From Erysipelotrichia bacterium (lineage in GTDB: Bacteria > Bacillota_I > Bacilli_A > Erysipelotrichales > Erysipelotrichaceae), in NCBI GenBank assembly GCA_012520255.1, contig JAAYOQ010000003.1, positions 1-64,000 of the forward strand: a stretch of DNA of 64,000 nucleotides, in the 5' to 3' direction. Positions 17,321-26,870 of this stretch are shown piece by piece; the stretch's first letter is position 1; each line of letters begins with the position of its first letter. A program made the position numbers and the translations under genes. The notes under the pieces were generated by a model that saw nothing but the letters and a program-made list of their open reading frames with translations, did not search any database and was not told the DNA's origin.

Positions 17321-18613
17321 ATGAATCATAGAGAAATAGTTAATAATTTTTTACTTAAATACAATCAACATCCTGATGATATCGATATTGATAGTTTAAC
17401 TAAAACATTTGTTGAAGAGATGAGGTTGGGATTGGCAGGAAAACCTTCATCTTTGATGATGATTCCAGCTTATGTTTCTACTAAAGGAGAAGTCCCACTA
17501 AATGAAACGGTTATCGCGATTGATGCCGGGGGAACAAATTTAAGAATTGCTCATGTTACCTTTACAGAAGAAGGAATAGTAATTGAAAATCTAAAGAAAC
17601 AAAGAATGCTGGGAGTTGAAAAACCTTTACATATCAGTGAATTTTTCAGTCAATTAACTGACATTCTTATGCCCTATTTAGATAAGAGTCAGAAAATTGG
17701 TTTTTGTTTCTCTTTTGCCGCAGAAATACAACCTGATAGAGATGGAAAAATTCTTGAATTTTCCAAAGAAATCAATATCGCAGATTGTCAAGGAAAGCTG
17801 ATTTTTAAAGAATTGAAAAAGGAAATTAAAAAAAGAGGTTTTGAAAAAGAAATATCAGGCGTCATTTTAAATGATACCGTCTCTACTCTTCTTGGTGGTC
17901 CGGCAATTAAACCATCAGAAAAAGTAGATGGTCAGATTGGATTAATTTTAGGTACCGGTACCAATACTGCTTATATCGAAGAATTAAAAAACATCACCAA
18001 ACTTGATTTAAAGTCTGATGGAAAAATGATTATCAATATGGAAAGTGCTGGCTTTAACAAAGTTCCTCAAGGTAAATTTGATAAGATTATCGATGATAAT
18101 TCTGCAGATCCAGCAGGCCATATATTTGAAAAGATGATTTCAGGAATCTATCTGGGAAATGTTATCTGCGAAACAGTAAAACATGCAACTAAAGAAAATC
18201 TTTTCTCAAAGGAAAGTGCTGTTGAAGAATTACCATACTTTTCAATGGTAGAAGTCGATCAATTCTTAAGAGAACCTTATGGCGATAATTTATTGGCTAA
18301 AGCCTGTCACAATAATGATGATGTTGAACTGCTTTATAATTTTGCGGACTTAGCAATTGAAAGAGCTTCTAAACTTGTTACTGTTAACTTAGCTGCAGAT
18401 ATGATTCAAATGGATGGTGGAAAGAAGATGTCAACACCTTGTAGAATTGTTATTGAAGGCTCTACTTATCATAAATGTTATTCATATAAGGAAAAAATTG
18501 ACAGATACATGAAAGAATATGTCAATGATAAATTAAATAGATACTATATGGTAACCAGTGGTGATGATACTAACCTGGCAGGAAGTGCTATAGCTGCGTT
18601 GTTGAATTGTTAA
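17321..18613 (+). CDS. Hexokinase of the eukaryotic type
   Basis: 430 residues. The sequence follows the eukaryotic hexokinase fold (two Pfam hexokinase domains) rather than bacterial ROK or glucokinase families: MIPAYVSTKGEVP, the phosphate-1 loop AIDAGGTNLRIA (about 68-79), NDTVSTLLGG, GLILGTGTNTAYIEE and EKMISGIYLGNVI near 265-290. It should phosphorylate glucose or other hexoses with ATP in the cytoplasm at the entry to glycolysis; pfkA and pyk lie elsewhere in this window. The start at 17321 is favoured because the ATG at 17309 forms part of the GGAGG site. A terminator follows, so it is monocistronic. Confidence 0.92.
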   Translation: MNHREIVNNFLLKYNQHPDDIDIDSLTKTFVEEMRLGLAGKPSSLMMIPAYVSTKGEVPLNETVIAIDAGGTNLRIAHVTFTEEGIVIENLKKQRMLGVEKPLHISEFFSQLTDILMPYLDKSQKIGFCFSFAAEIQPDRDGKILEFSKEINIADCQGKLIFKELKKEIKKRGFEKEISGVILNDTVSTLLGGPAIKPSEKVDGQIGLILGTGTNTAYIEELKNITKLDLKSDGKMIINMESAGFNKVPQGKFDKIIDDNSADPAGHIFEKMISGIYLGNVICETVKHATKENLFSKESAVEELPYFSMVEVDQFLREPYGDNLLAKACHNNDDVELLYNFADLAIERASKLVTVNLAADMIQMDGGKKMSTPCRIVIEGSTYHKCYSYKEKIDRYMKEYVNDKLNRYYMVTSGDDTNLAGSAIAALLNC

Positions 18614-18621
18614 TTAATTCA

Positions 18622-18648
18622 GGGGATTAAAATCTAATCCCCTTTTTT
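18622..18648 (+). terminator. Terminator of the hexokinase gene
   Basis: GGGGATTA (18622-18629) pairs perfectly with TAATCCCC (18635-18642), followed by six T. Confidence 0.85.
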
Positions 18649-18743
18649 GATAATCTGAAATTCTATCACAACCACAATTTGAGCAGTATTAAGTATTTTA
18701 ATTTACTGTTGTTTTTTTATGATAAGATTATTATGGTGAATAT

Positions 18744-20294
18744 ATGTTAAGAATTAATGATGTCAAAGTATTTGAAGATATTTCTAATGAAGAAGTAATA
18801 AAAAAAGCTGTTAAAAAAGCTAGAATTAAAACTGGTGATTTTATTAGTGGAAAAATCATCAGAAAAAGTATCGATGCCAGAAATAAAAATAATATTTTCT
18901 ATAATTACACTGTTGATATTGAAGTTAAAAACGAAAACAATTATCCTAAATTAAAAAAAGTTTCTAAAACTTCATTAAAAATAGAAAAAAATAGAAATTC
19001 TATCTATAAACCAATCATTGTAGGAAGTGGTCCTGCCGGCTTATTCTGTGCCCTGACATTAATTGAATACGGTTATCAGCCAATCATCATCGAACAGGGT
19101 GATTGTGTTGAAAAAAGAATTAAAGTTGTTGACAATTATCGTTATAATGGAATTTTAAATGAGAGATGTAATGTTCAATTTGGAGAAGGAGGAGCAGGTA
19201 CCTTTTCTGATGGAAAACTAAATACCGGAATTAACTCTCCTTTAATTCAAAAAGTATTGGACACTTTTCACTTTTTTGGTGCTCCAGTTGAAATTACCTA
19301 TTTAAATAAACCACATATCGGAACAGATAATTTAGTTAATGTTATAAAAAATATTAGAAAATATATTGAAGAAAATGGGGGTAAATATTATTTTAATACT
19401 AAATTCACTTCTTTCGAAAAAGAAGGAAGCTTGATAAAAATAATTTGCGAAGATAGGACTTTCGTTAGTGATACTTTAGTACTCGCTATCGGGCATTCTG
19501 CCAGAAATACTTTTGAAATGTTAAAAGAAAAAGGAATCACCATGAAGAAAAAGAACTTTGCAGTTGGTTTAAGAATTGAACACCAGCAAGAAATGATTAA
19601 TCAAGCTCAGTATGGACATAAAACTAAACTGAATTTACCAGTTGCCGAATATAAGCTTTCATATCACAGTAAAAATGGCAGAAGCTGTTATACCTTCTGT
19701 ATGTGTCCTGGAGGAGAAGTTATAGCCAGTTCCAGTGAAAAAGGCAGTATCGTAACTAATGGAATGTCTTACTTCAAACGCGATAAAGAAAATGCTAATG
19801 CTGCTTTACTAGTCAATATTACCCCAAAAGATTTTCCGGATGATGATGTTTTGGCAGGAATGTATTTTCAAAGAAAGTTAGAACAGGCCGCCTATGCTCT
19901 GGCTGGCAGCAATAATACTGCTCCTGTTCAAAGAGTTGAAGACTTTATTAATAATACACCTTCCAAATCAATTGGCTATATTATTCCAACCTATAAACCG
20001 GGATATACTCTAACTGATTTAAACGAAATCTTACCAGATTTCATCAGTGACACCATTAAAGAAGCTTTACCTTATTTTGACACAAAAATTAAAGGCTTTA
20101 ATGATCCTGATGCCATTTTAACTGGAGTAGAAACCAGAAGCTCATCACCAGTGACAATTGTTAGAAACAAAAATCTGCAATCAAACCAGACTGGCATTTA
20201 CCCTTGTGGTGAGGGAGCGGGATATGCTGGAGGAATAACATCTGCTGCTATAGACGGAATACAAGTTGCCTATAAGATAATTGAAAACAAATAA
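18744..20294 (+). CDS. FAD-dependent dehydrogenase (COG2509-like)
   Basis: 516 residues. An N-terminal domain of about 90 residues precedes the FAD-binding Rossmann motif VGSGPAGLFCALTL (about 93-106). The family-typical VQFGEGGAGTFSDGKLNTGI segment follows near 150, and the C-terminus ends in GEGAGYAGGITSAAIDG, which closes the FAD site. Members are annotated as uncharacterised FAD-dependent dehydrogenases, and the substrate is unknown. The Shine-Dalgarno is weak (GGTGA, 4 nt from the ATG). It lies alone between the hexokinase terminator and the convergent opp operon. Confidence 0.88.
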   Translation: MLRINDVKVFEDISNEEVIKKAVKKARIKTGDFISGKIIRKSIDARNKNNIFYNYTVDIEVKNENNYPKLKKVSKTSLKIEKNRNSIYKPIIVGSGPAGLFCALTLIEYGYQPIIIEQGDCVEKRIKVVDNYRYNGILNERCNVQFGEGGAGTFSDGKLNTGINSPLIQKVLDTFHFFGAPVEITYLNKPHIGTDNLVNVIKNIRKYIEENGGKYYFNTKFTSFEKEGSLIKIICEDRTFVSDTLVLAIGHSARNTFEMLKEKGITMKKKNFAVGLRIEHQQEMINQAQYGHKTKLNLPVAEYKLSYHSKNGRSCYTFCMCPGGEVIASSSEKGSIVTNGMSYFKRDKENANAALLVNITPKDFPDDDVLAGMYFQRKLEQAAYALAGSNNTAPVQRVEDFINNTPSKSIGYIIPTYKPGYTLTDLNEILPDFISDTIKEALPYFDTKIKGFNDPDAILTGVETRSSSPVTIVRNKNLQSNQTGIYPCGEGAGYAGGITSAAIDGIQVAYKIIENK

Positions 20295-20330
20295 GGAAGC
20301 TCAAACTTCTTTTTTTGTAGTTGGCATATT

Positions 20331-20357
20331 AAAAAAGGCAGTGAAATTTCACTACCT
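20331..20357 (-). terminator. Terminator of the opp operon
   Basis: On the minus strand AAGGTAGTG pairs with CACTGCCTT (9 bp, one G-U) over a short AT loop, followed by TTTTTT. It lies just after the stop of the small membrane protein gene. Confidence 0.75.
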
Positions 20358-20367
20358 TGTTTATTGA

Positions 20368-20778
20368 TTAAACAACTTTATTAAAAAGTATCATAAAGAT
20401 TATACAAATTACAATATCTATTGCTCCAACGACAAATACAAATCCAAACCCTTTGACTTTCTGACCTCTTCTTTTTTCCACAAAATCGCCATAGCTTTCT
20501 TGTTTTTTATGTCTGCCAAAAGGAATCAGAGTTTTAATCGCAAATCGCAGTCCCCAGCTGATACCATCAAATGCTCCTTCATTACTAATAATCAGTAATA
20601 AACCACTACAAGTTAAAAGTAAGCCAGGAATCGCAAATCCATCACTTATATACTTATATTTATCAGCCAACGTTCCCATATGGAAACCTTTGTTCGATAT
20701 ATAAGAATATGTGACAAACAAAGAAATTGCAGTTGTTAATCCATACTTAATCAAATTAGCCTTTAAGTTTTTACTCAC
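20368..20778 (-). CDS. Small membrane protein, DUF3899-like
   Basis: 136 residues with about three membrane helices (residues 10-25, 48-66 and 112-133) and a charged cytoplasmic loop, RHKKQESYGDFVEKRRG, between the second and third. This arrangement and the FDGISWGLR segment resemble DUF3899 proteins, whose function is unknown. Its GTG start overlaps the oppF stop (GTGA), so it is translationally coupled to oppF and is probably an accessory of the transporter or its assembly. Confidence 0.65.
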   Translation of the reverse strand: MSKNLKANLIKYGLTTAISLFVTYSYISNKGFHMGTLADKYKYISDGFAIPGLLLTCSGLLLIISNEGAFDGISWGLRFAIKTLIPFGRHKKQESYGDFVEKRRGQKVKGFGFVFVVGAIDIVICIIFMILFNKVV

Positions 20779-21998
20779 AGATTAAATTCCCTTTTATATC
20801 TAGCTTCCTCTTCATCATTGCATAAGACAAAATGTCCCGGAATTACTTCTCTGAATGTTGGTTTTTGATTTTCATAATCATGATCTTTTAACGGATTATA
20901 AACAATACGTTTTCTATTTCTCTCAGTATGTGGATCCGGCAAAGGAATAGCTGATAATAATGATCTTGTATATGGATGCATTGGATGAGCAAACAATTCA
21001 TCAGAACTGGCTAACTCAACCAGATTACCATAATACATTACTCCAATTCTATCTGAAAAATACTTAACAACAGATAAGTCATGAGCAATAAACAGAATTG
21101 TCAAACCTAAGTCTTTCCTTAAATCATTTAATAAGTTAATAACCTGAGCTTGGATTGACACGTCTAAGGCACTTATAGGCTCATCTGCAATGATTAACTC
21201 TGGATGTAATACAATTGCTCTGGCAATACCGATACGCTGCCTTTGCCCTCCTGAGAACTCATGAGGATATCTAGTTGCATGTTCAGGAACAAGACCAACT
21301 TTATCTAAAACCTTTAAGACTTCCTGCTTGATATAATCTTTATCCTTGATGCCACGTATTTTTAATCCTTCAGCAATTGTTTCCTTAACTGTCATACGTG
21401 GATCCAGTGAAGCAATAGGGTCTTGGAAAATCATCTGAATTTTATTAGTTAAACGCTCTTTTTTAGCTAATTTAAGTTCAGCTTTTTTCTCTTTCTCTAA
21501 TCGGACTTTTTCTTCTGTACTATCAGCTTTGTTGATCAAGTCATCATAGTAAACATTAACTCTTTCCATTTCAGATTGAGCGTAAATTTTATTACAGTTT
21601 TTATGATCATGTCTTGCTGAAGCAATTTCTGCATTTAATTTTTCTATTTTTTCTTTTGCTTCTGCTTTTCTAGCATCAATGGCAGCACTATCACCAGCTA
21701 GCTTTTTGATGTCAGCTCTCAAAGCTTTTCTTTCTTCTTTAATTGCTGCTTTATACTGTCTGATACCAGCAACAATTCTATGACCTTTAAAATAGACTGA
21801 ACCACCAGTAGCATCATACAAGCGAATAATTGTACGACCAGTTGTAGTTTTACCACAACCAGACTCACCAACTAAACCAAAAACTTCACCTTTATAAATA
21901 TCAAAACTTACATCATTAACAGCTTTTAATACTTTTCTGCCCATTTTAAAGAATTGTTCAAGATTTTGGACTGACAATAATACTTCTCTATTTTTCAT
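20775..21998 (-). CDS. oppF: Oligopeptide ABC transporter ATPase OppF, with coiled-coil insertion
   Basis: 407 residues, against roughly 310-330 for ordinary OppF. Walker A is GESGCGKTTTG (44-54), the Q-loop is MIFQDPIASLDP (from about 189), the signature is EFSGGQRQR and Walker B is LIIADEPISALD. Between Walker A and the Q-loop, about residues 75-186, lies a Lys/Glu/Ala-rich stretch predicted to form long helices or a coiled coil. Most OppF proteins have only a short linker there. The insertion does not break any ATPase motif. The start overlaps the end of oppD by 11 nt and is preceded by AAGGAGG. It pairs with OppD to drive peptide import. Confidence 0.94.
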   Translation of the reverse strand: MKNREVLLSVQNLEQFFKMGRKVLKAVNDVSFDIYKGEVFGLVGESGCGKTTTGRTIIRLYDATGGSVYFKGHRIVAGIRQYKAAIKEERKALRADIKKLAGDSAAIDARKAEAKEKIEKLNAEIASARHDHKNCNKIYAQSEMERVNVYYDDLINKADSTEEKVRLEKEKKAELKLAKKERLTNKIQMIFQDPIASLDPRMTVKETIAEGLKIRGIKDKDYIKQEVLKVLDKVGLVPEHATRYPHEFSGGQRQRIGIARAIVLHPELIIADEPISALDVSIQAQVINLLNDLRKDLGLTILFIAHDLSVVKYFSDRIGVMYYGNLVELASSDELFAHPMHPYTRSLLSAIPLPDPHTERNRKRIVYNPLKDHDYENQKPTFREVIPGHFVLCNDEEEARYKREFNL

Positions 21999-24141
21999 GT
22001 CTAGCTTCCTCCTTCTTTTTCATTCTTTCAATACGATCGGTTACGATCTTTGGAGGGTCGATTTTTGGTGCATTTGGATGCAACAACCAGGTTGCCGCCT
22101 GATGTGTATCTGAAACTTTGAACATTGGCGGTTGTAATTCAAAATCGATTTCCAAAGCATATTTATTTCTAGCTGCGAAGGCATCACCCACTGGTGGATA
22201 AATCATATTTGGTGGAGTACCTGGAATCGCTTCTAATTTATCCTTCGTATCCAAGTCAGGCATTGAAGATAACAGTGCCCAGGTATATGGATGTTTAGGA
22301 TTGTAGAACACTTCTTCAGCAGTACCCTTTTCAACAATTTTACCAGCATACATAACAGCTATTCTATCAGCCATATTAGCTACAACACCCAAGTTGTGAG
22401 TAATAAAGATAACTGACAGATTTCTTTCAGCTTTCAATCTGTTAATTAACTCCAGAATCTGAGCTTGAATTGTAACATCTAATGCCGTAGTAGGCTCATC
22501 ACATATCAGAATATCCGGATTAGCGGCTAAAGCAATAGCGATTACAATACGCTGTCTCATACCACCTGAGAATTCAAACGGATATTGATTATATCTGATA
22601 ACTGGTTCAGGTATACCTACTTCCTCTAATAATTTCAAGGCTCTGGCTTTAGCTATTTTTTTGGAAATTTTAAAGACCATTCTACTAGCTTGTTCTTTTA
22701 AATAATCTACCAGAGCAATCATCTTTGCTTCGCTATCAAATCTATCTTCAGCATCGAAATCTCTCTGATAACTTTCCATTAAATGTTCTATAACAGCACA
22801 AATATTTTTAACACCTAATTTTCTATCAAAGTAAACTGCTGGAATAACCTTCCAGTCCGGAGTTTTCCCTTTAGCTACCAATTTTTCATATTTAGCTTCA
22901 TCTCTTGCAAAACGCCTAGCTTCAACCTCATTTTGTTTTAAACCTTCAAAGTATTTTTCAATATGACGCTTTATACTTGAACCAAAAGTATATTCAGTTG
23001 AATTTTTAGCAATTTCTAATTGGTCAATGGCCTCATTTACTAAAGGTATAATCTTTCCTGCAATTTCTTTAGATACTTTTTCATCCATCTCTTCAGTTTC
23101 AAAATAGTCTAATGCTTCCTGAAGATATTTCATATTTTCGCGTTTTTTATTCATTGAAATATTATGTGAATTTTGAATAGCTGCTTTTCCCTTGATGATG
23201 AAATCAGTCATAAATTCATCATACAAACAGTCAGTAGCCATTTTATTTAACTCAGTTAAGTCCATTTCAACGACATTAGCATTCGGATTCTTCATAAAGT
23301 AATAACCTAATGAGAAGAATTCTGGTTTATCTTTATTGATTCCTACTTCTAAAGCATTTGAGATTTGTTTTAAGATATCAAGTGTAGAATCAGCTAAAAC
23401 ATTCTTTTTTACTTTATTAACATCAGCTGTCAAACGTGAATGTAAAGATTTAATTTCATCAGTTTCTGATACAACTCTAGGATGATATGTTTTTGGCAAG
23501 CGCTTGACAAAGTCTTTCAGACTATGTTTAGCTCTAACATTCTGCTTCTTTTCAACTAAGAAGACAAAGTTATCAATATCTAATTTTAACTCTGTAGCCT
23601 CTTTATGAATACCGTTGAATAATGCCTCTAATTTTGTAGCATTAATTGAAAAATTATTAAATATTTTACAATCTTCTTTATTTCTTTCAGCTGCTTCTGG
23701 ATTTACTTCATCCATATTTTTATTTAATAAGGTTAACTTCTCATCAAATATTTTCTTAGCATTTCTTCTTGAAGCAGCATTTTTCAGTAACATTGCTTCC
23801 GTTAACTGTTTGCCTACTTTCATGATAGGGTTTAAAGAACTCATCGGATCCTGGAAAATCATCGCAATTTTATCGCCTCTCAGTTTATGGAAGTCTTCTT
23901 CACTGATTTGAACTAAATCCATTCCATCATATAAGATTTCTCCACCTTCAATGATTCCGTTTCCTGCTAAAATACCCATAATGGCACGATTAGTAACTGA
24001 TTTACCAGAACCAGATTCCCCAACAAGAGCCAAGGTTTCACCTTTATATAAATCAAAGCTGATATCACGTACAGCTTTTAATATACCTTGTTGAGTACGG
24101 AATGATATCTGTAAATTCTTAACTTCTAATTTCTTTTGCAT
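21988..24141 (-). CDS. oppD: Oligopeptide ABC transporter ATPase OppD, with very large insertion
   Basis: 717 residues, about twice the usual 330-360. Walker A GESGSGKS (41-48) and Q-loop MIFQDPMSSLNP (94-105) are normal. About 365 residues (roughly 125-490), charged and mostly helical in composition, are inserted before the region leading to the signature FSGGMRQR (about 525) and Walker B DILICDEPTTALD. Thus the insertion lies in the helical subdomain. The C-terminal region that in many OppD proteins has four Cys and binds an Fe-S cluster reads DAFAARNKYALEIDFE and QAATWLL, with every Cys replaced. Part of oppB-C-D-F. Confidence 0.93.
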   Translation of the reverse strand: MQKKLEVKNLQISFRTQQGILKAVRDISFDLYKGETLALVGESGSGKSVTNRAIMGILAGNGIIEGGEILYDGMDLVQISEEDFHKLRGDKIAMIFQDPMSSLNPIMKVGKQLTEAMLLKNAASRRNAKKIFDEKLTLLNKNMDEVNPEAAERNKEDCKIFNNFSINATKLEALFNGIHKEATELKLDIDNFVFLVEKKQNVRAKHSLKDFVKRLPKTYHPRVVSETDEIKSLHSRLTADVNKVKKNVLADSTLDILKQISNALEVGINKDKPEFFSLGYYFMKNPNANVVEMDLTELNKMATDCLYDEFMTDFIIKGKAAIQNSHNISMNKKRENMKYLQEALDYFETEEMDEKVSKEIAGKIIPLVNEAIDQLEIAKNSTEYTFGSSIKRHIEKYFEGLKQNEVEARRFARDEAKYEKLVAKGKTPDWKVIPAVYFDRKLGVKNICAVIEHLMESYQRDFDAEDRFDSEAKMIALVDYLKEQASRMVFKISKKIAKARALKLLEEVGIPEPVIRYNQYPFEFSGGMRQRIVIAIALAANPDILICDEPTTALDVTIQAQILELINRLKAERNLSVIFITHNLGVVANMADRIAVMYAGKIVEKGTAEEVFYNPKHPYTWALLSSMPDLDTKDKLEAIPGTPPNMIYPPVGDAFAARNKYALEIDFELQPPMFKVSDTHQAATWLLHPNAPKIDPPKIVTDRIERMKKKEEARHEK

Positions 24142-24144
24142 AAA

Positions 24145-25689
24145 CTAATCCTCCGTTCCACGTAGTGATGGGTTAAAGGCATCACGTAAACCATTACCGA
24201 ACAGGTTGAAAGAGATTTCCAGTAAAGCAATGAACAATGCAGGATATAACATAATATGAGGATAACTGCTCATTACAGATTGTCCATTAGCTAACATCGA
24301 ACCAATCGAAGACATTGTAGGAGAGTCTAAGTTAATAATACCTAAATAAGTTAATGAAGTTTCTGAGAAGATAACTCCTGGAATTACTAAGATAGATCCA
24401 GTAATGATTGTACCTAAAGAGTTAGGGAAAATATGCTTAAACATAATCGACCAGTCATTTGCTCCGAGAGTTCTAGCTGCCAGAACATATTCCTGGTTTT
24501 TAAACCTGTAGAATTGCATACGCACCCTGCTGGACATACCTATCCATCCTGTCAGCACAAAGGCATAAATCAGCGATGGAATTGCTCCTACTTTACCAGA
24601 TAAGTGTAACTGGAAAAGTACTGTAACAACCATAAATGGAATCCCGCTTAAGATATCGGTAATACGTTCCATAATCATATCAACTGCTCCACCATAGTAA
24701 CCTGCAATAGCACCATAAATAGTTCCAATTGTTAAGTTAACAGCTGATACCAGGATTGCTAAAACAAATGAGAATCTGGCTCCACTGGCAAGTCTGGTGA
24801 AAATATCATAACCATTAGTATCGGTACCGAAAGCAAACGAAGGTTCAAATCCGTATCGATAGATAAAATATTTATATGCATTTACTCTGACTACGTAGTT
24901 ATAGTTCCCTTGAACACCTGTTCTCTGTGCATATCTAAACGCTAATTCAGTATTCCCTGAATTATAAGGGTCATCAGGAAATCTAAGACTATAATAATCA
25001 TCGATACCTGTTGTTGAATAAGAATTAATGAAATTACCTTGAGAGTCAAATACCGGGTTACCTTTTTCATCACACTGATACCAGATATTATGGTCTCCAC
25101 CAATTACACTGACATCAGCAACTGGTAAAATTACCTGTGTCCCCGTTTCTATTTGCCAATCCTGTAATTCCTTATATTTTTCATAAGTTAAAGTAAGATT
25201 GAACGCATTTAAAGCAGCATAGTTGTCTATTCTTACTTTATATATAGTTTGAGGGCCTCTAAATATATCATCTCTGACAAATTTATCTACAACTTCAACA
25301 ATTACTTTATTTCCCGTTTCTTCCTGCTGTGCTAACAGACGATAGTATCTATTTTGGGATACTTCAATAACTTTAGTACCATCCCAGAAGCCTGTCCCTT
25401 CCATAAATGTAAGTTTTGGTGTCAGGTATTGATATCTCATAATTATATTATCGGTAGCATAACTCTTGATATAATTCTGATCACAGAAATAAGGACCGAT
25501 AATTGCATAAATTACTAATATGAGAATAATTATTGCCGCAACAACTGAAGATTTATTCTTTTTAAAACGAATCCAGGCATCTTCAAAATAGCCAATAACT
25601 TTTGTATCAAACTTCTTATCATGACTGTCCGTTCTATTAGCCAATGCAAATTTTTCTTTTGGAATATTCATATAATCTTTATTTGTCAT
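24145..25689 (-). CDS. oppC: Oligopeptide ABC transporter permease OppC, with extracellular insertion
   Basis: 514 residues, against about 300 for ordinary OppC. TM1 is near residues 37-60. About 190 extra residues follow before the FGTDTNGYDIFTRLASGAR motif (the usual 'GTD..GRD..SR' segment) near residue 290. The rest is a normal BPD_transp_1 domain with the coupling-helix EAA-type loop AARTLGANDWSIMFKHI. The insertion, rich in Tyr, Asn and Asp, must be outside the cell where OppA docks. The ATG at 25689 lies one base after the oppB stop; an in-frame TTG upstream would overlap oppB and is less likely. Confidence 0.93.
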   Translation of the reverse strand: MTNKDYMNIPKEKFALANRTDSHDKKFDTKVIGYFEDAWIRFKKNKSSVVAAIIILILVIYAIIGPYFCDQNYIKSYATDNIIMRYQYLTPKLTFMEGTGFWDGTKVIEVSQNRYYRLLAQQEETGNKVIVEVVDKFVRDDIFRGPQTIYKVRIDNYAALNAFNLTLTYEKYKELQDWQIETGTQVILPVADVSVIGGDHNIWYQCDEKGNPVFDSQGNFINSYSTTGIDDYYSLRFPDDPYNSGNTELAFRYAQRTGVQGNYNYVVRVNAYKYFIYRYGFEPSFAFGTDTNGYDIFTRLASGARFSFVLAILVSAVNLTIGTIYGAIAGYYGGAVDMIMERITDILSGIPFMVVTVLFQLHLSGKVGAIPSLIYAFVLTGWIGMSSRVRMQFYRFKNQEYVLAARTLGANDWSIMFKHIFPNSLGTIITGSILVIPGVIFSETSLTYLGIINLDSPTMSSIGSMLANGQSVMSSYPHIMLYPALFIALLEISFNLFGNGLRDAFNPSLRGTED

Positions 25690-25690
25690 C

Positions 25691-26650
25691 TTACTTCGCC
25701 CCCATTCTGATTCTTGGGTCAATTATAGAATAACTAATATCAATGACGATACCAGCTGCCAGACCAATCAATGTATAGAACGCTGATAATAACATAAAGA
25801 AGTTATAATCAGGTGGTGAGGCTTGAATTGAGTTAACATATAACTTACCAACACCAGGAATTGAGAACATCTGTTCAATTATTAATGAACCCGACATAAT
25901 AGAAATAAATTCACCTAAAATCATAGGAAAAATCGGAACCATTGAATTACGCATTGCATGTCTTATCGTAGCTTGAGCTTTTGTCAAACCTTTCGTACGA
26001 GCTAAAAGCATAAATTCACTGGTCAATACTTCTGTCAATTCTGCTCTGGTATATCTGGCAAATCCTGCAATCGTTCCAAAAGACATTGATAAGATTGCTG
26101 GAATCATCGATTTAAAACCTACCCAGCTGAATGCTCCCTGAGTAGCGTCCATCGTTGCTGAAGCCCACCCCAGTTTGAAGTATAGAATATACTGCACAAG
26201 AAAGGCATAAACAAACGAAGGTACTGATACAACAACCATTACACCCGTTGAAATAACATGGTCAATCCAAGTGTTTTTCTTAAGCGCTGCAATAATACCC
26301 AAAATCAGTCCAAGTGGAATAGACAGTAAAATTGAGTACATATTTAAGGCAACTGTAAACGGTAACTTTGAAACGAATACTTTCCAAACATCTTGACCAA
26401 TGTATAAAACCTCACTGGTACCGAAATAACCTTGTATAGCATATTTCCAGAAACGATAATACTGTTGAATAATCGGCAAATTATAACCCAACAGTTCTCT
26501 TCTCTGCATGATAAGCGCCATATCCTTACCAAATTGCTCAGCAGGAATATTAGGCAGTAACTTAATAAATACGAAACATAAAGTTATGATTACCAGAAAA
26601 GTCATCAACATCAGGGCAATACGTTTCATGATGTACTTAAATAGATACAT
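25691..26650 (-). CDS. oppB: Oligopeptide ABC transporter permease OppB
   Basis: 319 residues, normal length. The N-terminus has the OppB signature (FKYIMKRIALM...LLPNIPAEQF), followed by six membrane segments and the coupling loop LARTKGLTKAQATIRHAMRNS near residues 215-235. It forms the transmembrane channel with OppC. GAGGG lies 6 nt before the ATG. It has its own promoter (26720-26749) and is separated from oppA by a strong terminator, so it can be expressed independently of the binding protein. Confidence 0.96.
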   Translation of the reverse strand: MYLFKYIMKRIALMLMTFLVIITLCFVFIKLLPNIPAEQFGKDMALIMQRRELLGYNLPIIQQYYRFWKYAIQGYFGTSEVLYIGQDVWKVFVSKLPFTVALNMYSILLSIPLGLILGIIAALKKNTWIDHVISTGVMVVVSVPSFVYAFLVQYILYFKLGWASATMDATQGAFSWVGFKSMIPAILSMSFGTIAGFARYTRAELTEVLTSEFMLLARTKGLTKAQATIRHAMRNSMVPIFPMILGEFISIMSGSLIIEQMFSIPGVGKLYVNSIQASPPDYNFFMLLSAFYTLIGLAAGIVIDISYSIIDPRIRMGAK

Positions 26651-26719
26651 AAAAAACCCTCTTTTCTTTTAGTAATATTTTTAAGTATAAAAAAATCAGA
26701 ACTTAAAAAGTACCATTAC

Positions 26720-26749
26720 ATTTTACCATATTGTGGCATAAATTGTAAA
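26720..26749 (-). promoter_or_regulatory. Promoter of oppB-C-D-F
   Basis: TTTACA (26744-26749), 18-nt spacer ending in TGG, TAAAAT (26720-26725), an extended -10 type. It lies about 70 nt before the oppB ATG. Confidence 0.55.
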
Positions 26750-26762
26750 TAAAATGACAGTG

Positions 26763-26818
26763 ACTTATGAAACATTTCAAACATTTTTATGAAAACTTTT
26801 CATTTATTTTCATAAAAA
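26763..26818. promoter_or_regulatory. Cluster of ATGAAAA/TTTTCAT operator-like repeats before oppB
   Basis: TTTTTATGAAAA (26784-26795) and TTTTCATAAAAA (26807-26818) form a perfect 12-bp inverted repeat. Nested inside is ATGAAAACTTTTCAT (26789-26803), centred at 26796, and next to it is a weaker copy, TTATGAAACATTTCAA (26765-26780). The central copy lies 47 bp upstream of the -35 box, the same distance as the palindrome before oppA. Confidence 0.55.
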
Positions 26819-26845
26819 AGGTGTCAAATCAATAGATTTAACACC
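26814..26845 (-). terminator. Terminator between oppA and oppB
   Basis: An 11-bp stem (26820-26830 with 26835-26845, one G-U pair on the RNA) with a 4-nt loop and six U. It lies 25 nt after the oppA stop and should make oppA mRNA more abundant than the membrane components. Confidence 0.8.
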
Positions 26846-26870
26846 CTATTTTAATATTTAGAACTAAATT

